NCBI RefSeq assembly: GCF_023922585.1
Contig: NZ_JAMFTN010000025.1
Location: 6,473-70,472, forward strand
Direction: 5' to 3'
From: Aliidiomarina quisquiliarum
Lineage (GTDB): Bacteria; Pseudomonadota; Gammaproteobacteria; Enterobacterales; Alteromonadaceae
DNA: 64,000 nt
Both the position numbers and the translations under genes were made by a program. Shown here in pieces: positions 36,151 to 43,157 of this stretch. Position 1 is the stretch's first letter, and each line of letters begins with the position of its first letter. The notes under the pieces were generated by a model, which saw nothing but the letters and a program-made list of their open reading frames with translations, was not told the DNA's origin and ran no database searches.

Positions 36151-37431
36151 CTAAGGAATTAAAGGCTTGTAGTCGTTTTCTAGCTGGGTAAATGAAAAGT
36201 CGCCTAGGAAACGCCCCACACTTAACCACGCTGCAAGGCCACGCATATCTTTAAAATGGGGCGGCACAAAGCGCGGCGCTTCAATAACACCCGAATCGTG
36301 CAACTCGCAAATTTGACGAAAATCGTCTACTGCTATTTTTCCAGTTAATAGTAAAGGCAAGCGATCAATGCGACCAATTTGAATGGCAACACGAATTAAA
36401 TTATAAACCAGTACAAAACCTTTTATATAGGCTAAGTCTTTGGTAAATGGGCTTCCGTTCGGTGTGCTTCCTCGGAATACCCGTTGGGTAAGTGTATAAG
36501 CCTCATCGGTTGACATGCCTTTTGCCACACCACTGCGATACACTTCAATAAAATCAGCCCCATCAGCGGCTTGCTTTACCGCATCGATACGCCCAACAAG
36601 CTTAGCTAGCCGGCGCGGGGTCGAACGCATAGTAATAATTTCGGTCAGCACCGCTAAGCCTTCTTGCGTAATAGTGGCACTTGGTGTGCCCTTACTCAAA
36701 CAGGTTAAGTAAGGCTGAGCCAGTCCATTTTGCGTGGTGCCCACATGAATCCAGCCTTCATGTACTTCAAGAATATCGAGTTCACGCTGTGAAAATTTCA
36801 CATCTTGGTTCATTTTAATGCGATCAGAGCCCGCCGCAGCGTCACTTATAATGCCATCCGACAGCATCACTTCCACGCTTAAGCCCGGCATACTTACATT
36901 CAATTGTTGTTGTAAACGCTCAACAGCTACTGCCGCATCTAGGTTTTTTGCTTCCTCAGGCAAGGCGTCGCTGGCCAATAAACTGGCCAGCGGGCTACTT
37001 AGCATTTGGGCTAGTTCGGCTAAGGTGGGTTCTCCCGCATGAAATACATCGTCAGGGTGTCCATATAGCTCTACCGACAGCTCATGAAACTCTTCTGTAC
37101 CACGAGCTTCAATCATCCGAATAACATCACGGTACTCACGGCAGGCTCGTTTCATCAATTGTGAAATTGGGCTCAGTTGCCCCAAATTGCGTACAATATC
37201 TCGCTCTAATTCTGCCAATGCTTGGCGCAAGGCAACCGTATCAAAGCCAGGCACTCTATTTATATAATAGTCAGCAGTTATGTTTGGTAAGCGCTGCCCT
37301 TTATGCTGAAAAAACTCTTCACGTGTTGCTCGCGGCCAGCTAATTGCATCAAGAATACGGATGGGGGTTTGTAACTTTACTAACCGATCCGACAGCTCCC
37401 GTGCTTTTTCTAGCAATTGCTTTTCCAACAT
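36151..37431 (-). CDS. QEGLA-family metallopeptidase (DUF1704, MATCAP-related)
   Basis: The 426-residue protein (ATG at 37431, 6 bases after GGAG; ATG at 37437 touches that site) belongs to the DUF1704/QEGLA family. The central VHEGWIHVGT has the spacing HExxxH, and TQEGLAVLTEI supplies the family name and a probable third metal-binding glutamate. The human relative MATCAP is a tyrosine carboxypeptidase with an HExxxH site, so a zinc peptidase is likely. In bacteria the family has been annotated as flavohemoglobin expression-modulating, a weakly supported name. No signal peptide. It lies upstream of the IMPACT-family gene with a short gap and may be transcribed with it. Confidence 0.88.
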   Translation of the reverse strand: MLEKQLLEKARELSDRLVKLQTPIRILDAISWPRATREEFFQHKGQRLPNITADYYINRVPGFDTVALRQALAELERDIVRNLGQLSPISQLMKRACREYRDVIRMIEARGTEEFHELSVELYGHPDDVFHAGEPTLAELAQMLSSPLASLLASDALPEEAKNLDAAVAVERLQQQLNVSMPGLSVEVMLSDGIISDAAAGSDRIKMNQDVKFSQRELDILEVHEGWIHVGTTQNGLAQPYLTCLSKGTPSATITQEGLAVLTEIITMRSTPRRLAKLVGRIDAVKQAADGADFIEVYRSGVAKGMSTDEAYTLTQRVFRGSTPNGSPFTKDLAYIKGFVLVYNLIRVAIQIGRIDRLPLLLTGKIAVDDFRQICELHDSGVIEAPRFVPPHFKDMRGLAAWLSVGRFLGDFSFTQLENDYKPLIP

Positions 37432-37584
37432 ATACATCTCCAAAAAGTACTTTATGTACGACTTTATTTATGTCTTACATATACCAAAACGATTTAGGCA
37501 AGCTACTGAACACGTAAACAGATACAATCAATTTCCGCCATGCATGCGTAAGTTTGTGGGCTAAATAATGAGGCGAAATATAGC

Positions 37585-38142
37585 ATGACTGCTGCACAAA
37601 CAATGAAGGATGAAACAGCCCGTTGGTTAAAATCATTAGTTATCGACCATAACCTGTGTCCATTTGCTCACAAAGACTACGCTCAAAACCGTATTTATTA
37701 CGCGGTTATGGCTGAAGCGAATGATAATGCTTACTATGACAGCGTTGTAAATGAAGTCGACCGTATGATAGTAACACATGACATAAGCACTACTCTATTG
37801 CTTTGGCCTGCGGCTCAGTCATTCGACAACTTTATAAACTTGGTTGCCATGGCTGAGCATATTTTAACTAGTCATGGCTGGCAAAATGATATTCAACTCG
37901 CTCATTTCCATCCGAATTACTGCTTTGCCGATACCGATGAAAACGACGCTGCCAACTACACCAACCGCTCGCCCTACCCTATGCTGCACCTATTGCGGGC
38001 AGAAAACATGGCACGAGTGCTAAGCAAATACCCAAACCCAGAAAACATTCCCGCAAGAAACATCGAACACACCCGTACCCTCGGCACCAAACAACTTATT
38101 GATATTCTTAATAATTGCAAGAGCCCCGTAGCTCAGACATAG
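37585..38142 (+). CDS. DUF1415 family protein
   Basis: The 185-residue protein has the DUF1415 hallmarks. Near the N-terminus, TARWLKSLVIDHNLCPFAHKD gives the LCPFA motif (in the first 30 residues). The central part has TTLLLWP, and HFHPNYCFAD is followed by NRSPYPMLHLLR, both highly conserved in the family. The conserved Cys and His residues could bind metal, but no activity is known to me. No signal peptide or membrane helix. It is divergent from the QEGLA gene (153-base gap) and stands next to the tRNA cluster, which runs in the opposite direction. Function unknown. Confidence 0.88.
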   Translation: MTAAQTMKDETARWLKSLVIDHNLCPFAHKDYAQNRIYYAVMAEANDNAYYDSVVNEVDRMIVTHDISTTLLLWPAAQSFDNFINLVAMAEHILTSHGWQNDIQLAHFHPNYCFADTDENDAANYTNRSPYPMLHLLRAENMARVLSKYPNPENIPARNIEHTRTLGTKQLIDILNNCKSPVAQT

Positions 38143-38260
38143 CCTGACGTTGAAGGCATGGCCTGACGAAACAATTAGAGATTTGAACACAAGAATAACC
38201 ATGCAACGCGCATGAACTTAATAAGAGGAGGTGTTTAAAAGAAAGGTTAGGTTTCAAAAA

Positions 38261-38337
38261 TGGTCGGCGATGCAGGATTTGAACCTGCGACCCCTTGGAC
38301 CCAAACCAAGTGCGCTACCAAACTGCGCTAATCGCCG
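38261..38337 (-). tRNA. tRNA-Pro (anticodon TGG), copy 2
   Basis: 77 bases, minus strand, with CGGCGAT/ATCGCCG acceptor stem, intact D and T arms (GGTTCAAATCC), anticodon TGG, and an encoded CCA. It is identical in sequence to the copy at 38644-38720 and is the last tRNA of the cluster. Confidence 0.97.
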
Positions 38338-38356
38338 ATACATAGAATAAAAAAGA

Positions 38357-38433
38357 TGGGGTGGATGATGGGACTCGAACCCACGACAACCGGAATCACA
38401 ATCCGGGGCTCTACCAACTGAGCTACACCCACC
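38357..38433 (-). tRNA. tRNA-His (anticodon GTG)
   Basis: 77 bases including the extra 5' G (G-1) that pairs with C73, as required for histidine tRNAs. The anticodon loop is TTGTGAT, the T loop GGTTCGAGTCC is intact and CCA is encoded. A G-T pair occurs in the acceptor stem. Confidence 0.97.
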
Positions 38434-38489
38434 ACTGAGATGTTCTTGCTTTGCAGTTATTCGCATTATACAGGAATGTGCTTCATCGC

Positions 38490-38566
38490 TGGCGCACCCG
38501 GCAGGATTCGAACCTGCGACCGACGGCTTAGAAGGCTGTTGCTCTATCCAGCTGAGCTACGGGCGC
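38490..38566 (-). tRNA. tRNA-Arg (anticodon TCT)
   Basis: 77 bases, acceptor GCGCCCG with CGGGTGC, anticodon TCT in CTTCTAA, T arm GGTTCGAATCC and encoded CCA. It decodes AGA and AGG. Confidence 0.97.
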
Positions 38567-38643
38567 GTGGGTTTGGAGCGATAATTATTCCCTTACTGCG
38601 ACTTCCTTTTACTGCCGTTATCCTGCTTTGCACTGCATTAAAA

Positions 38644-38720
38644 TGGTCGGCGATGCAGGATTTGAACCTGCGACCCCTTGGACCCAAACCAAGTGCGCTA
38701 CCAAACTGCGCTAATCGCCG
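38644..38720 (-). tRNA. tRNA-Pro (anticodon TGG), copy 1
   Basis: First tRNA of the minus-strand cluster and identical to the copy at 38261-38337: anticodon TGG, encoded CCA. It lies about 70 bases from a near-consensus promoter. Confidence 0.97.
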
Positions 38721-38789
38721 ACAGTCACTTTAAGTGCTTTTACCATTGCCACTTAACTAATAAAGCTAGCTAGGTGCCAACGGGAGCGA

Positions 38790-38818
38790 ATATTACCGTT
38801 ACCCCAGCTGATCGTCAA
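38790..38818 (-). promoter_or_regulatory. Strong sigma-70 promoter of the tRNA cluster
   Basis: TTGACG (38813-38818), an exact 17-base spacer and TAATAT (38790-38795) on the minus strand, followed by the GC-rich discriminator TCGCTCCCG typical of stringently controlled stable RNA promoters. It drives Pro-Arg-His-Pro as one transcript. Confidence 0.82.
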
Positions 38819-38972
38819 ACCTTTTTTGCTAAGATCGTGCCGTTCGCTCACTTTTAAGACAGACTAGGCCATTTATGCACTAATATTACTCAGTTCCCTG
38901 TTTTTTAGCCGCTTTATTTGCGAAAATAGAAGCACGTAAATAATCTCTTACTTATATTCTGGATAAATTGTC

Positions 38973-39842
38973 ATGAGTAATAGCTCTACCCTTGCACAAC
39001 TCATTGACGGCAAAGTAATCGCCGCTGAGATCCGTAAGTCGGTTGCCGAGCGTGTTGCTAAGCGGCGTCAACAAGGTCTTCGTGCTCCTTGTTTAGCGGT
39101 TGTACTTGTAGGCGAAGACGCCGCTTCAAAAATTTATGTTGGCAGCAAACGACGAGCTTGTGAAGAAGTTGGCTTTGAATCACGAGCTTATGATCTACCA
39201 GTAACAGCCTCTCAAGCCACCCTCGAGAACCTCATTGACACACTAAATGCTGACCCTAAAGTAGACGGTATATTAGTTCAGCTACCCCTACCAGCCGGGC
39301 TCGATGCCACCCAAATTTTAGAGCGCATTTCACCCAGTAAAGACGTTGATGGCTTCCATCCTTATAATATAGGCCGTTTAGCGCAACGTATTCCACTGCT
39401 GCGCCCATGTACTCCTTGGGGGGTTATTAAACTATTAGAAAGCACCGGGGTCGATTTACACGGTATGCATGCAGTTGTGGTTGGGGCTTCTAATATCGTC
39501 GGCCGCCCTATGAGCCTTGAGCTATTACTTGCCGGCGCTACCACTACCGTGTGCCATCGCTTCACCCAAAATTTGCGCCACCATGTAGAACAAGCTGATA
39601 TTGTTGTCGCTGCTGTTGGCAAGCCTGCTTTTATTCCAGGCGAATGGATAAAACCGGGCGCCATAGTTATCGACGTGGGTATTAACCGTCGGCTTGACGG
39701 CAGTTTATGTGGTGATGTGGAATTTGCAGCAGCGCAAAAACGTGCCAGCTGGATCACGCCTGTACCCGGTGGTGTTGGCCCTATGACCGTTGCTTGTTTA
39801 ATGAAAAACACCATTACTGCCTGCGAAAAGTTTCACTCGTAA
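38973..39842 (+). CDS. folD: Methylenetetrahydrofolate dehydrogenase/cyclohydrolase FolD
   Basis: FolD interconverts 5,10-methylene- and 10-formyl-tetrahydrofolate, supplying one-carbon units for purine and formyl-methionine synthesis. The 289-residue protein (E. coli 288) shows the catalytic lysine motif [48 protein letters not shown] and the NADP-binding segment [17 protein letters not shown], ending [19 protein letters not shown]. It is divergent from the tRNA cluster and meets the last gene of the pilus locus tail to tail, with a 7-base gap and no visible terminator. Confidence 0.98.
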   Translation: MSNSSTLAQLIDGKVIAAEIRKSVAERVAKRRQQGLRAPCLAVVLVGEDAASKIYVGSKRRACEEVGFESRAYDLPVTASQATLENLIDTLNADPKVDGILVQLPLPAGLDATQILERISPSKDVDGFHPYNIGRLAQRIPLLRPCTPWGVIKLLESTGVDLHGMHAVVVGASNIVGRPMSLELLLAGATTTVCHRFTQNLRHHVEQADIVVAAVGKPAFIPGEWIKPGAIVIDVGINRRLDGSLCGDVEFAAAQKRASWITPVPGGVGPMTVACLMKNTITACEKFHS

Positions 39843-39849
39843 AGCAAAT

Positions 39850-40473
39850 CTACTCTTCAATGCGCCATTGCCGTTTAATGTGTAATGGCGCATTAGCTTT
39901 AGCCCTTAATGGAATGAAATAACGCCCGGGCAATAAGTTGTAAATGTCACAGCCGGTGCCACCCTGAAAAACACCTCGGTTAAAAGCAGCTTCTAAAATT
40001 GCCCCCATACCCGGTACTTGTAAACGAAAACACCATTCTATTTGCACTTGAATATTACTTAATTGCAGCCACTGTTCTGCGCTTTCAATACTGTTACTCG
40101 CATGTTCACCAAGCTGTAGCGAGGCAAAGGCTGGATCAAGGGTATAATTGTCTGTCTGGGCATCGTAATCGGCTACATTACGACTTAACTCCGCTGCAGG
40201 TGTTATTAGTTTGATATTAGGTACAACTAAGTTACCTCGTTGAATCGGCTTTATTCGCTGCTGAAAAACTAGCTGCTGCCCAGTGGAATCATCTGGTGCT
40301 ACTGCCGCATACAAGGCCACATAACTAGTAGCCATGAGCAATATATGCTTGGCTAATAACAGCCATACTAGCTGCACTCCAGCAGCAGCGAGAAAAAAGA
40401 ACAATGGCAGTGCCACTATGGCTTCTACACTACTTTGGCCCGCGCTACCCCTAGCAAACATCGCTGCCTTCAT
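39850..40473 (-). CDS. TadE-like membrane-anchored protein of the pilus locus
   Basis: The 207-residue protein starts at the ATG at 40473, whose bases overlap the stop of the PilV-like gene (ATGA). The N-terminus, ARGSAGQSSVEAIVALPLFF, is the TadE/TadG pattern: Gly-Gln, then Glu five or six residues on, leading into a hydrophobic helix of about 25 residues. The extracytoplasmic part has a few conserved-looking segments and two cysteines (EWCFRLQ, GTGCDIYN). TadE-like pseudopilins usually belong to tight-adherence pili, so its presence as last gene of a type IVb cluster is unusual. The assignment rests on the N-terminal pattern only. Confidence 0.68.
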   Translation of the reverse strand: MKAAMFARGSAGQSSVEAIVALPLFFFLAAAGVQLVWLLLAKHILLMATSYVALYAAVAPDDSTGQQLVFQQRIKPIQRGNLVVPNIKLITPAAELSRNVADYDAQTDNYTLDPAFASLQLGEHASNSIESAEQWLQLSNIQVQIEWCFRLQVPGMGAILEAAFNRGVFQGGTGCDIYNLLPGRYFIPLRAKANAPLHIKRQWRIEE

Positions 40474-41402
40474 TGGCAACCACCTTGCGCAACACATTGC
40501 AACCAAGCTAGCTCAAGTGTTTGCAGCCGCTGATGGGTTTCATTAAAGGATGCAGCTTCAGTAACAAAGTCAGCCGCTATTATCTGCGCAGCCAGCAGGC
40601 TTTCGGTGCTAACTATATCGGCCGTTAATGTTGTAGCAGATAAAGTGTTGGTTGATAACTGCTCACTTCTAAAAGCGATTGCAGCGAGGTTTTCCACCTG
40701 TAAGGTTTCAATTGTGGCATGTGTTGTAGTTAAATTGTTTATATGGGCATCGTCCACTGTCAACGTTTGCAAATTTGCACTTACCGCCGTTAACTGTTCG
40801 GTAAGCCACACCTCATCTGCGGTAATTTGTCCTATAACAGCCTCACTTGCTGTGACCATATCTAGCTGGGCATTATCTGCTTCAAGTTGCGAAAAATTAC
40901 GAATTGCAAAGCCATTCATATTTAAATCCGTTTGCATTTGGTTAAGCTCTGGCCGCCCTTCCACAGCCACTCTATGCAAAGCGAAGTCTGCACTTAACGT
41001 TTGCAACGGCATGGGTACCGATACCAACAAGTCTAACTCCTGCCGTTGAGTCATTGGCAAACGAGCCTGCAGCCATGCCAAAACATGGCTATTAGGTGTT
41101 GGCACAACAATATTTAATTCACCATTTTCATGCCTTAACGCCACGCTTCCACCCCAAGGGGTCATTTCATGCTCAGTTAAGCCAAGTGCCGATATTGAAA
41201 GAGGAAATTCATTATGCTGCCTGAAGTGACCATACAGAGCCATTTGAACATGGTCTATGGTATCTAATAACACTTGCTGCAAGCGTTGTTGGTGCTGTAT
41301 TTGACGCCATTGCGTTAACGATAATAAAACTCCGCTGATTAGCGCCAAAACAGCAACAAACTCTAGCAAGCTAAATCCTTTATTGCGTGGTACAAGGGAC
41401 AT
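40470..41402 (-). CDS. PilV-like large pilin with degenerate repeat domain (putative tip adhesin)
   Basis: The 310-residue protein starts at the ATG at 41402, about 10 bases after GGAG, and overlaps the previous gene by 23 bases. The leader MSLVPRNKG is followed by FSLLEFVAVLALISGVLLSL, a prepilin-type cleavage site with Glu5. The middle has a pilin-like head. From about residue 155, TDLNMNGFAIRNFSQLEAD starts a run of about 110 residues of short degenerate repeats with alternating small and hydrophobic residues, suggesting a beta-helix or fibre. The TDLNMNG-x-I pattern recalls the constant region of the PilV shufflon pilins of R64-type plasmids. It ends with two cysteines (WLQCVAQGGCQ). No invertible segments are seen. 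Adhesin role is inferred. Confidence 0.72.
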   Translation of the reverse strand: MSLVPRNKGFSLLEFVAVLALISGVLLSLTQWRQIQHQQRLQQVLLDTIDHVQMALYGHFRQHNEFPLSISALGLTEHEMTPWGGSVALRHENGELNIVVPTPNSHVLAWLQARLPMTQRQELDLLVSVPMPLQTLSADFALHRVAVEGRPELNQMQTDLNMNGFAIRNFSQLEADNAQLDMVTASEAVIGQITADEVWLTEQLTAVSANLQTLTVDDAHINNLTTTHATIETLQVENLAAIAFRSEQLSTNTLSATTLTADIVSTESLLAAQIIAADFVTEAASFNETHQRLQTLELAWLQCVAQGGCQ

Positions 41403-41673
41403 CTTTCGACTCTCCAAACATCCATATTTCATCGGCTTTTTGCTGCGCCCGCCAATAACTATCACGGCATAATATTGGCCGTTCTTGTGTTAGCGGTGCT
41501 TGCTTGCTATTCATTAACGCAAGCAAGCTCAACAACAGCACACTGGCAATACCTAATAGCGCCATAAACTCCAGTATGGTATAGCCCGTGTGCGTTGTAT
41601 TCGTCGTTAAACTAACCTTGGAAAACAACTTCAAAAGTACCACCACTAAAGGTAACCGAGCTGGCAATTTCAC
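41380..41673 (-). CDS. Small pilin-like protein (second prepilin)
   Basis: The frame encodes up to 97 residues. The recognisable part is TNTTHTG followed by YTILEFMALLGIASVLLLSL, a prepilin cleavage site with Glu5 and a hydrophobic helix; the mature protein would be about 66 residues with two cysteines (PILCRD, DVPCTTQ). The start is uncertain: the GTG at 41673 lies inside the main pilin gene, and a TTG a little downstream after GGTGG would also fit; both give overlap with the previous gene. Reading continues without a stop through the overlap. Likely a minor pilin or initiator pseudopilin; the very short head is unusual. Confidence 0.6.
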   Translation of the reverse strand: MKLPARLPLVVVLLKLFSKVSLTTNTTHTGYTILEFMALLGIASVLLLSLLALMNSKQAPLTQERPILCRDSYWRAQQKADEIWMFGESKDVPCTTQ

Positions 41674-42061
41674 CGTAGTCGCGCACCAAACGTTGCCCTT
41701 CTTCAGTTACAGCAATACCAGTAAAGCGAACAATATATCGAGTTGGATCTGAAGAATCAGCAGTTACCGATACATCACCCCCCCATGGGTTGATTTCGGA
41801 ACCGCTACTCCAGTCGATGGGCACTGCCGCCACCGTGGAAAGATTCTCAATAGAAACCCCTGTATACACCCCATTCCTTGGGCGCCATTGCTGCACACCG
41901 GATTGTAATGTGGCAATTTGTACTTTAGCGTCGGCCACGCGAGCATTACTTGCTGCCCAATCCCGTAATGAAAGCACGCCAATTGTTGCCAACGCAATAA
42001 TGCTTAATACCGCTAATACTTCAATAAAGGTAAATCCATGTTGTTTCTTTTTCATTTTCAA
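41612..42061 (-). CDS. Type IVb main pilin (PilS-like)
   Basis: The 149-residue prepilin has a short basic leader (MKMKKKQHG) and the mature start FTFIEVLAVLSIIALATIG with the invariant Glu5. The head includes INPWGGDVSVTA, the W-G-G turn found in type IVb pilins of the PilS/TcpA kind, and has no cysteines, unlike TcpA, which has a disulphide. The ribosome-binding site GGAAGG before the ATG is the strongest in the locus, and a 43-base gap precedes it, both fitting high expression. Leader length is short for a classical type IVb pilin, closer to type IVa. It is the first of three successive prepilin-like genes. Confidence 0.82.
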   Translation of the reverse strand: MKMKKKQHGFTFIEVLAVLSIIALATIGVLSLRDWAASNARVADAKVQIATLQSGVQQWRPRNGVYTGVSIENLSTVAAVPIDWSSGSEINPWGGDVSVTADSSDPTRYIVRFTGIAVTEEGQRLVRDYGEIASSVTFSGGTFEVVFQG

Positions 42062-42104
42062 CCTTCCTTAGTTGTTATTTAAAACGTCCTTGTATAAAGC
42101 TTTA

Positions 42105-43157
42105 CTAGCTCCATTGCCCAACCATTAACATTATGACTTGACCCACCCCCATTACTACAATGGCAATAACCAATAATGAAATGCTATAACAGCATGCCAC
42201 TCCCCAACGTATTTTATGATGCATTAACCGTACAGCCCGCTGTTGCACACTGGCTGCAATAGCATGCAGCTGAACACTACGTTCTGTCGTTGTTCCATGC
42301 GACATTTGCAAACGCATTAAGGTAATACGGTCAACTAACTCAGAATTCATTACTTCCGCCAAGCTGACATAGCCTGCTGCTAATCTTTCTTGCATAAATT
42401 GGTAATGCTTTTCAGCCAGCCCTTTTGACGATTGTTTTAATAACGACACGGTTTCGCCCATATTGCACCTTTGGCTAAGCAATAACCCTAGCTGGTAACA
42501 AATATCGACTAAAATAAATAGCCGATATACTTGATTTATTTTCATTTTGTTTATTAATCGACTAACGATACCTTCAGCCGCCGCTGCTATATAACGAGTG
42601 CCATAAAAACCTAATAAAACTAATAATGACACTGCAACTAACCACGGCAGCGAATTCGCTAACAAAGATAATTGCCGAGTCCAAAATGGCAGCTCTATTA
42701 CCGTTAGCATGTCTGTTAAACGCGGTAAAATAACTACTCCAGATAGCCATAAGGCAAGTAAACTGGTGAGCAATAACACCACCGGATAGACAAACCGACT
42801 AATGGCCTTTTGCCTTATGCTCCGACGCTCATCATAAAGCTTTTTAATATCCGTTATAGTATTTAACAATACCTTGGGCGCATGGCTACTTTTCATCACC
42901 ATAACCAAATCGGGTACAAAGTCGCGTTCAAGACAGCTACCGAGGTTACGCCCTTTCGCCAGCTGACTTGACACATAAGCAACGGTGCTAATTACGGCCC
43001 TGTCATTCACTTCTTCAGCACATACAGCCATCATTTGTAGTGCTTGTGAAGTACTACAACCATTGGTTAACCAGCCTAGCAAATCAAGCAAGAACTGCAC
43101 TTGAGCTTGTTTGTTTAAACCCCGTGAGCTGCTAAACCGATTCAAGCTGAGCCGCAT
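42105..43157 (-). CDS. Inner-membrane platform protein (GspF/PilR-like)
   Basis: The 350-residue protein has the type II secretion F family layout: two cytoplasmic helical domains and three membrane helices (YPVVLLLTSLLALWLSGVVI, LPWLVAVSLLVLLGFYG, CCYSISLLVIAIVVMGVGQV). It corresponds to PilR/TcpE-type platform proteins that couple the assembly ATPase to pilin insertion. The gene overlaps the ATPase gene by 26 bases and precedes the pilin gene by 43 bases. Confidence 0.85.
   Translation of the reverse strand: MRLSLNRFSSSRGLNKQAQVQFLLDLLGWLTNGCSTSQALQMMAVCAEEVNDRAVISTVAYVSSQLAKGRNLGSCLERDFVPDLVMVMKSSHAPKVLLNTITDIKKLYDERRSIRQKAISRFVYPVVLLLTSLLALWLSGVVILPRLTDMLTVIELPFWTRQLSLLANSLPWLVAVSLLVLLGFYGTRYIAAAAEGIVSRLINKMKINQVYRLFILVDICYQLGLLLSQRCNMGETVSLLKQSSKGLAEKHYQFMQERLAAGYVSLAEVMNSELVDRITLMRLQMSHGTTTERSVQLHAIAASVQQRAVRLMHHKIRWGVACCYSISLLVIAIVVMGVGQVIMLMVGQWS

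Noticed and set aside
38254-38733. Open reading frames across the tRNA cluster on both strands (for example 38254-38466 minus and 38440-38733 plus)
   Set aside because: They are read through tRNA genes; such peptides are well-known false annotations and have no ribosome-binding sites.
39850-41402. Shufflon or invertible segment next to the PilV-like gene
   Set aside because: No inverted repeats of the required kind or recombinase gene; folD follows immediately.
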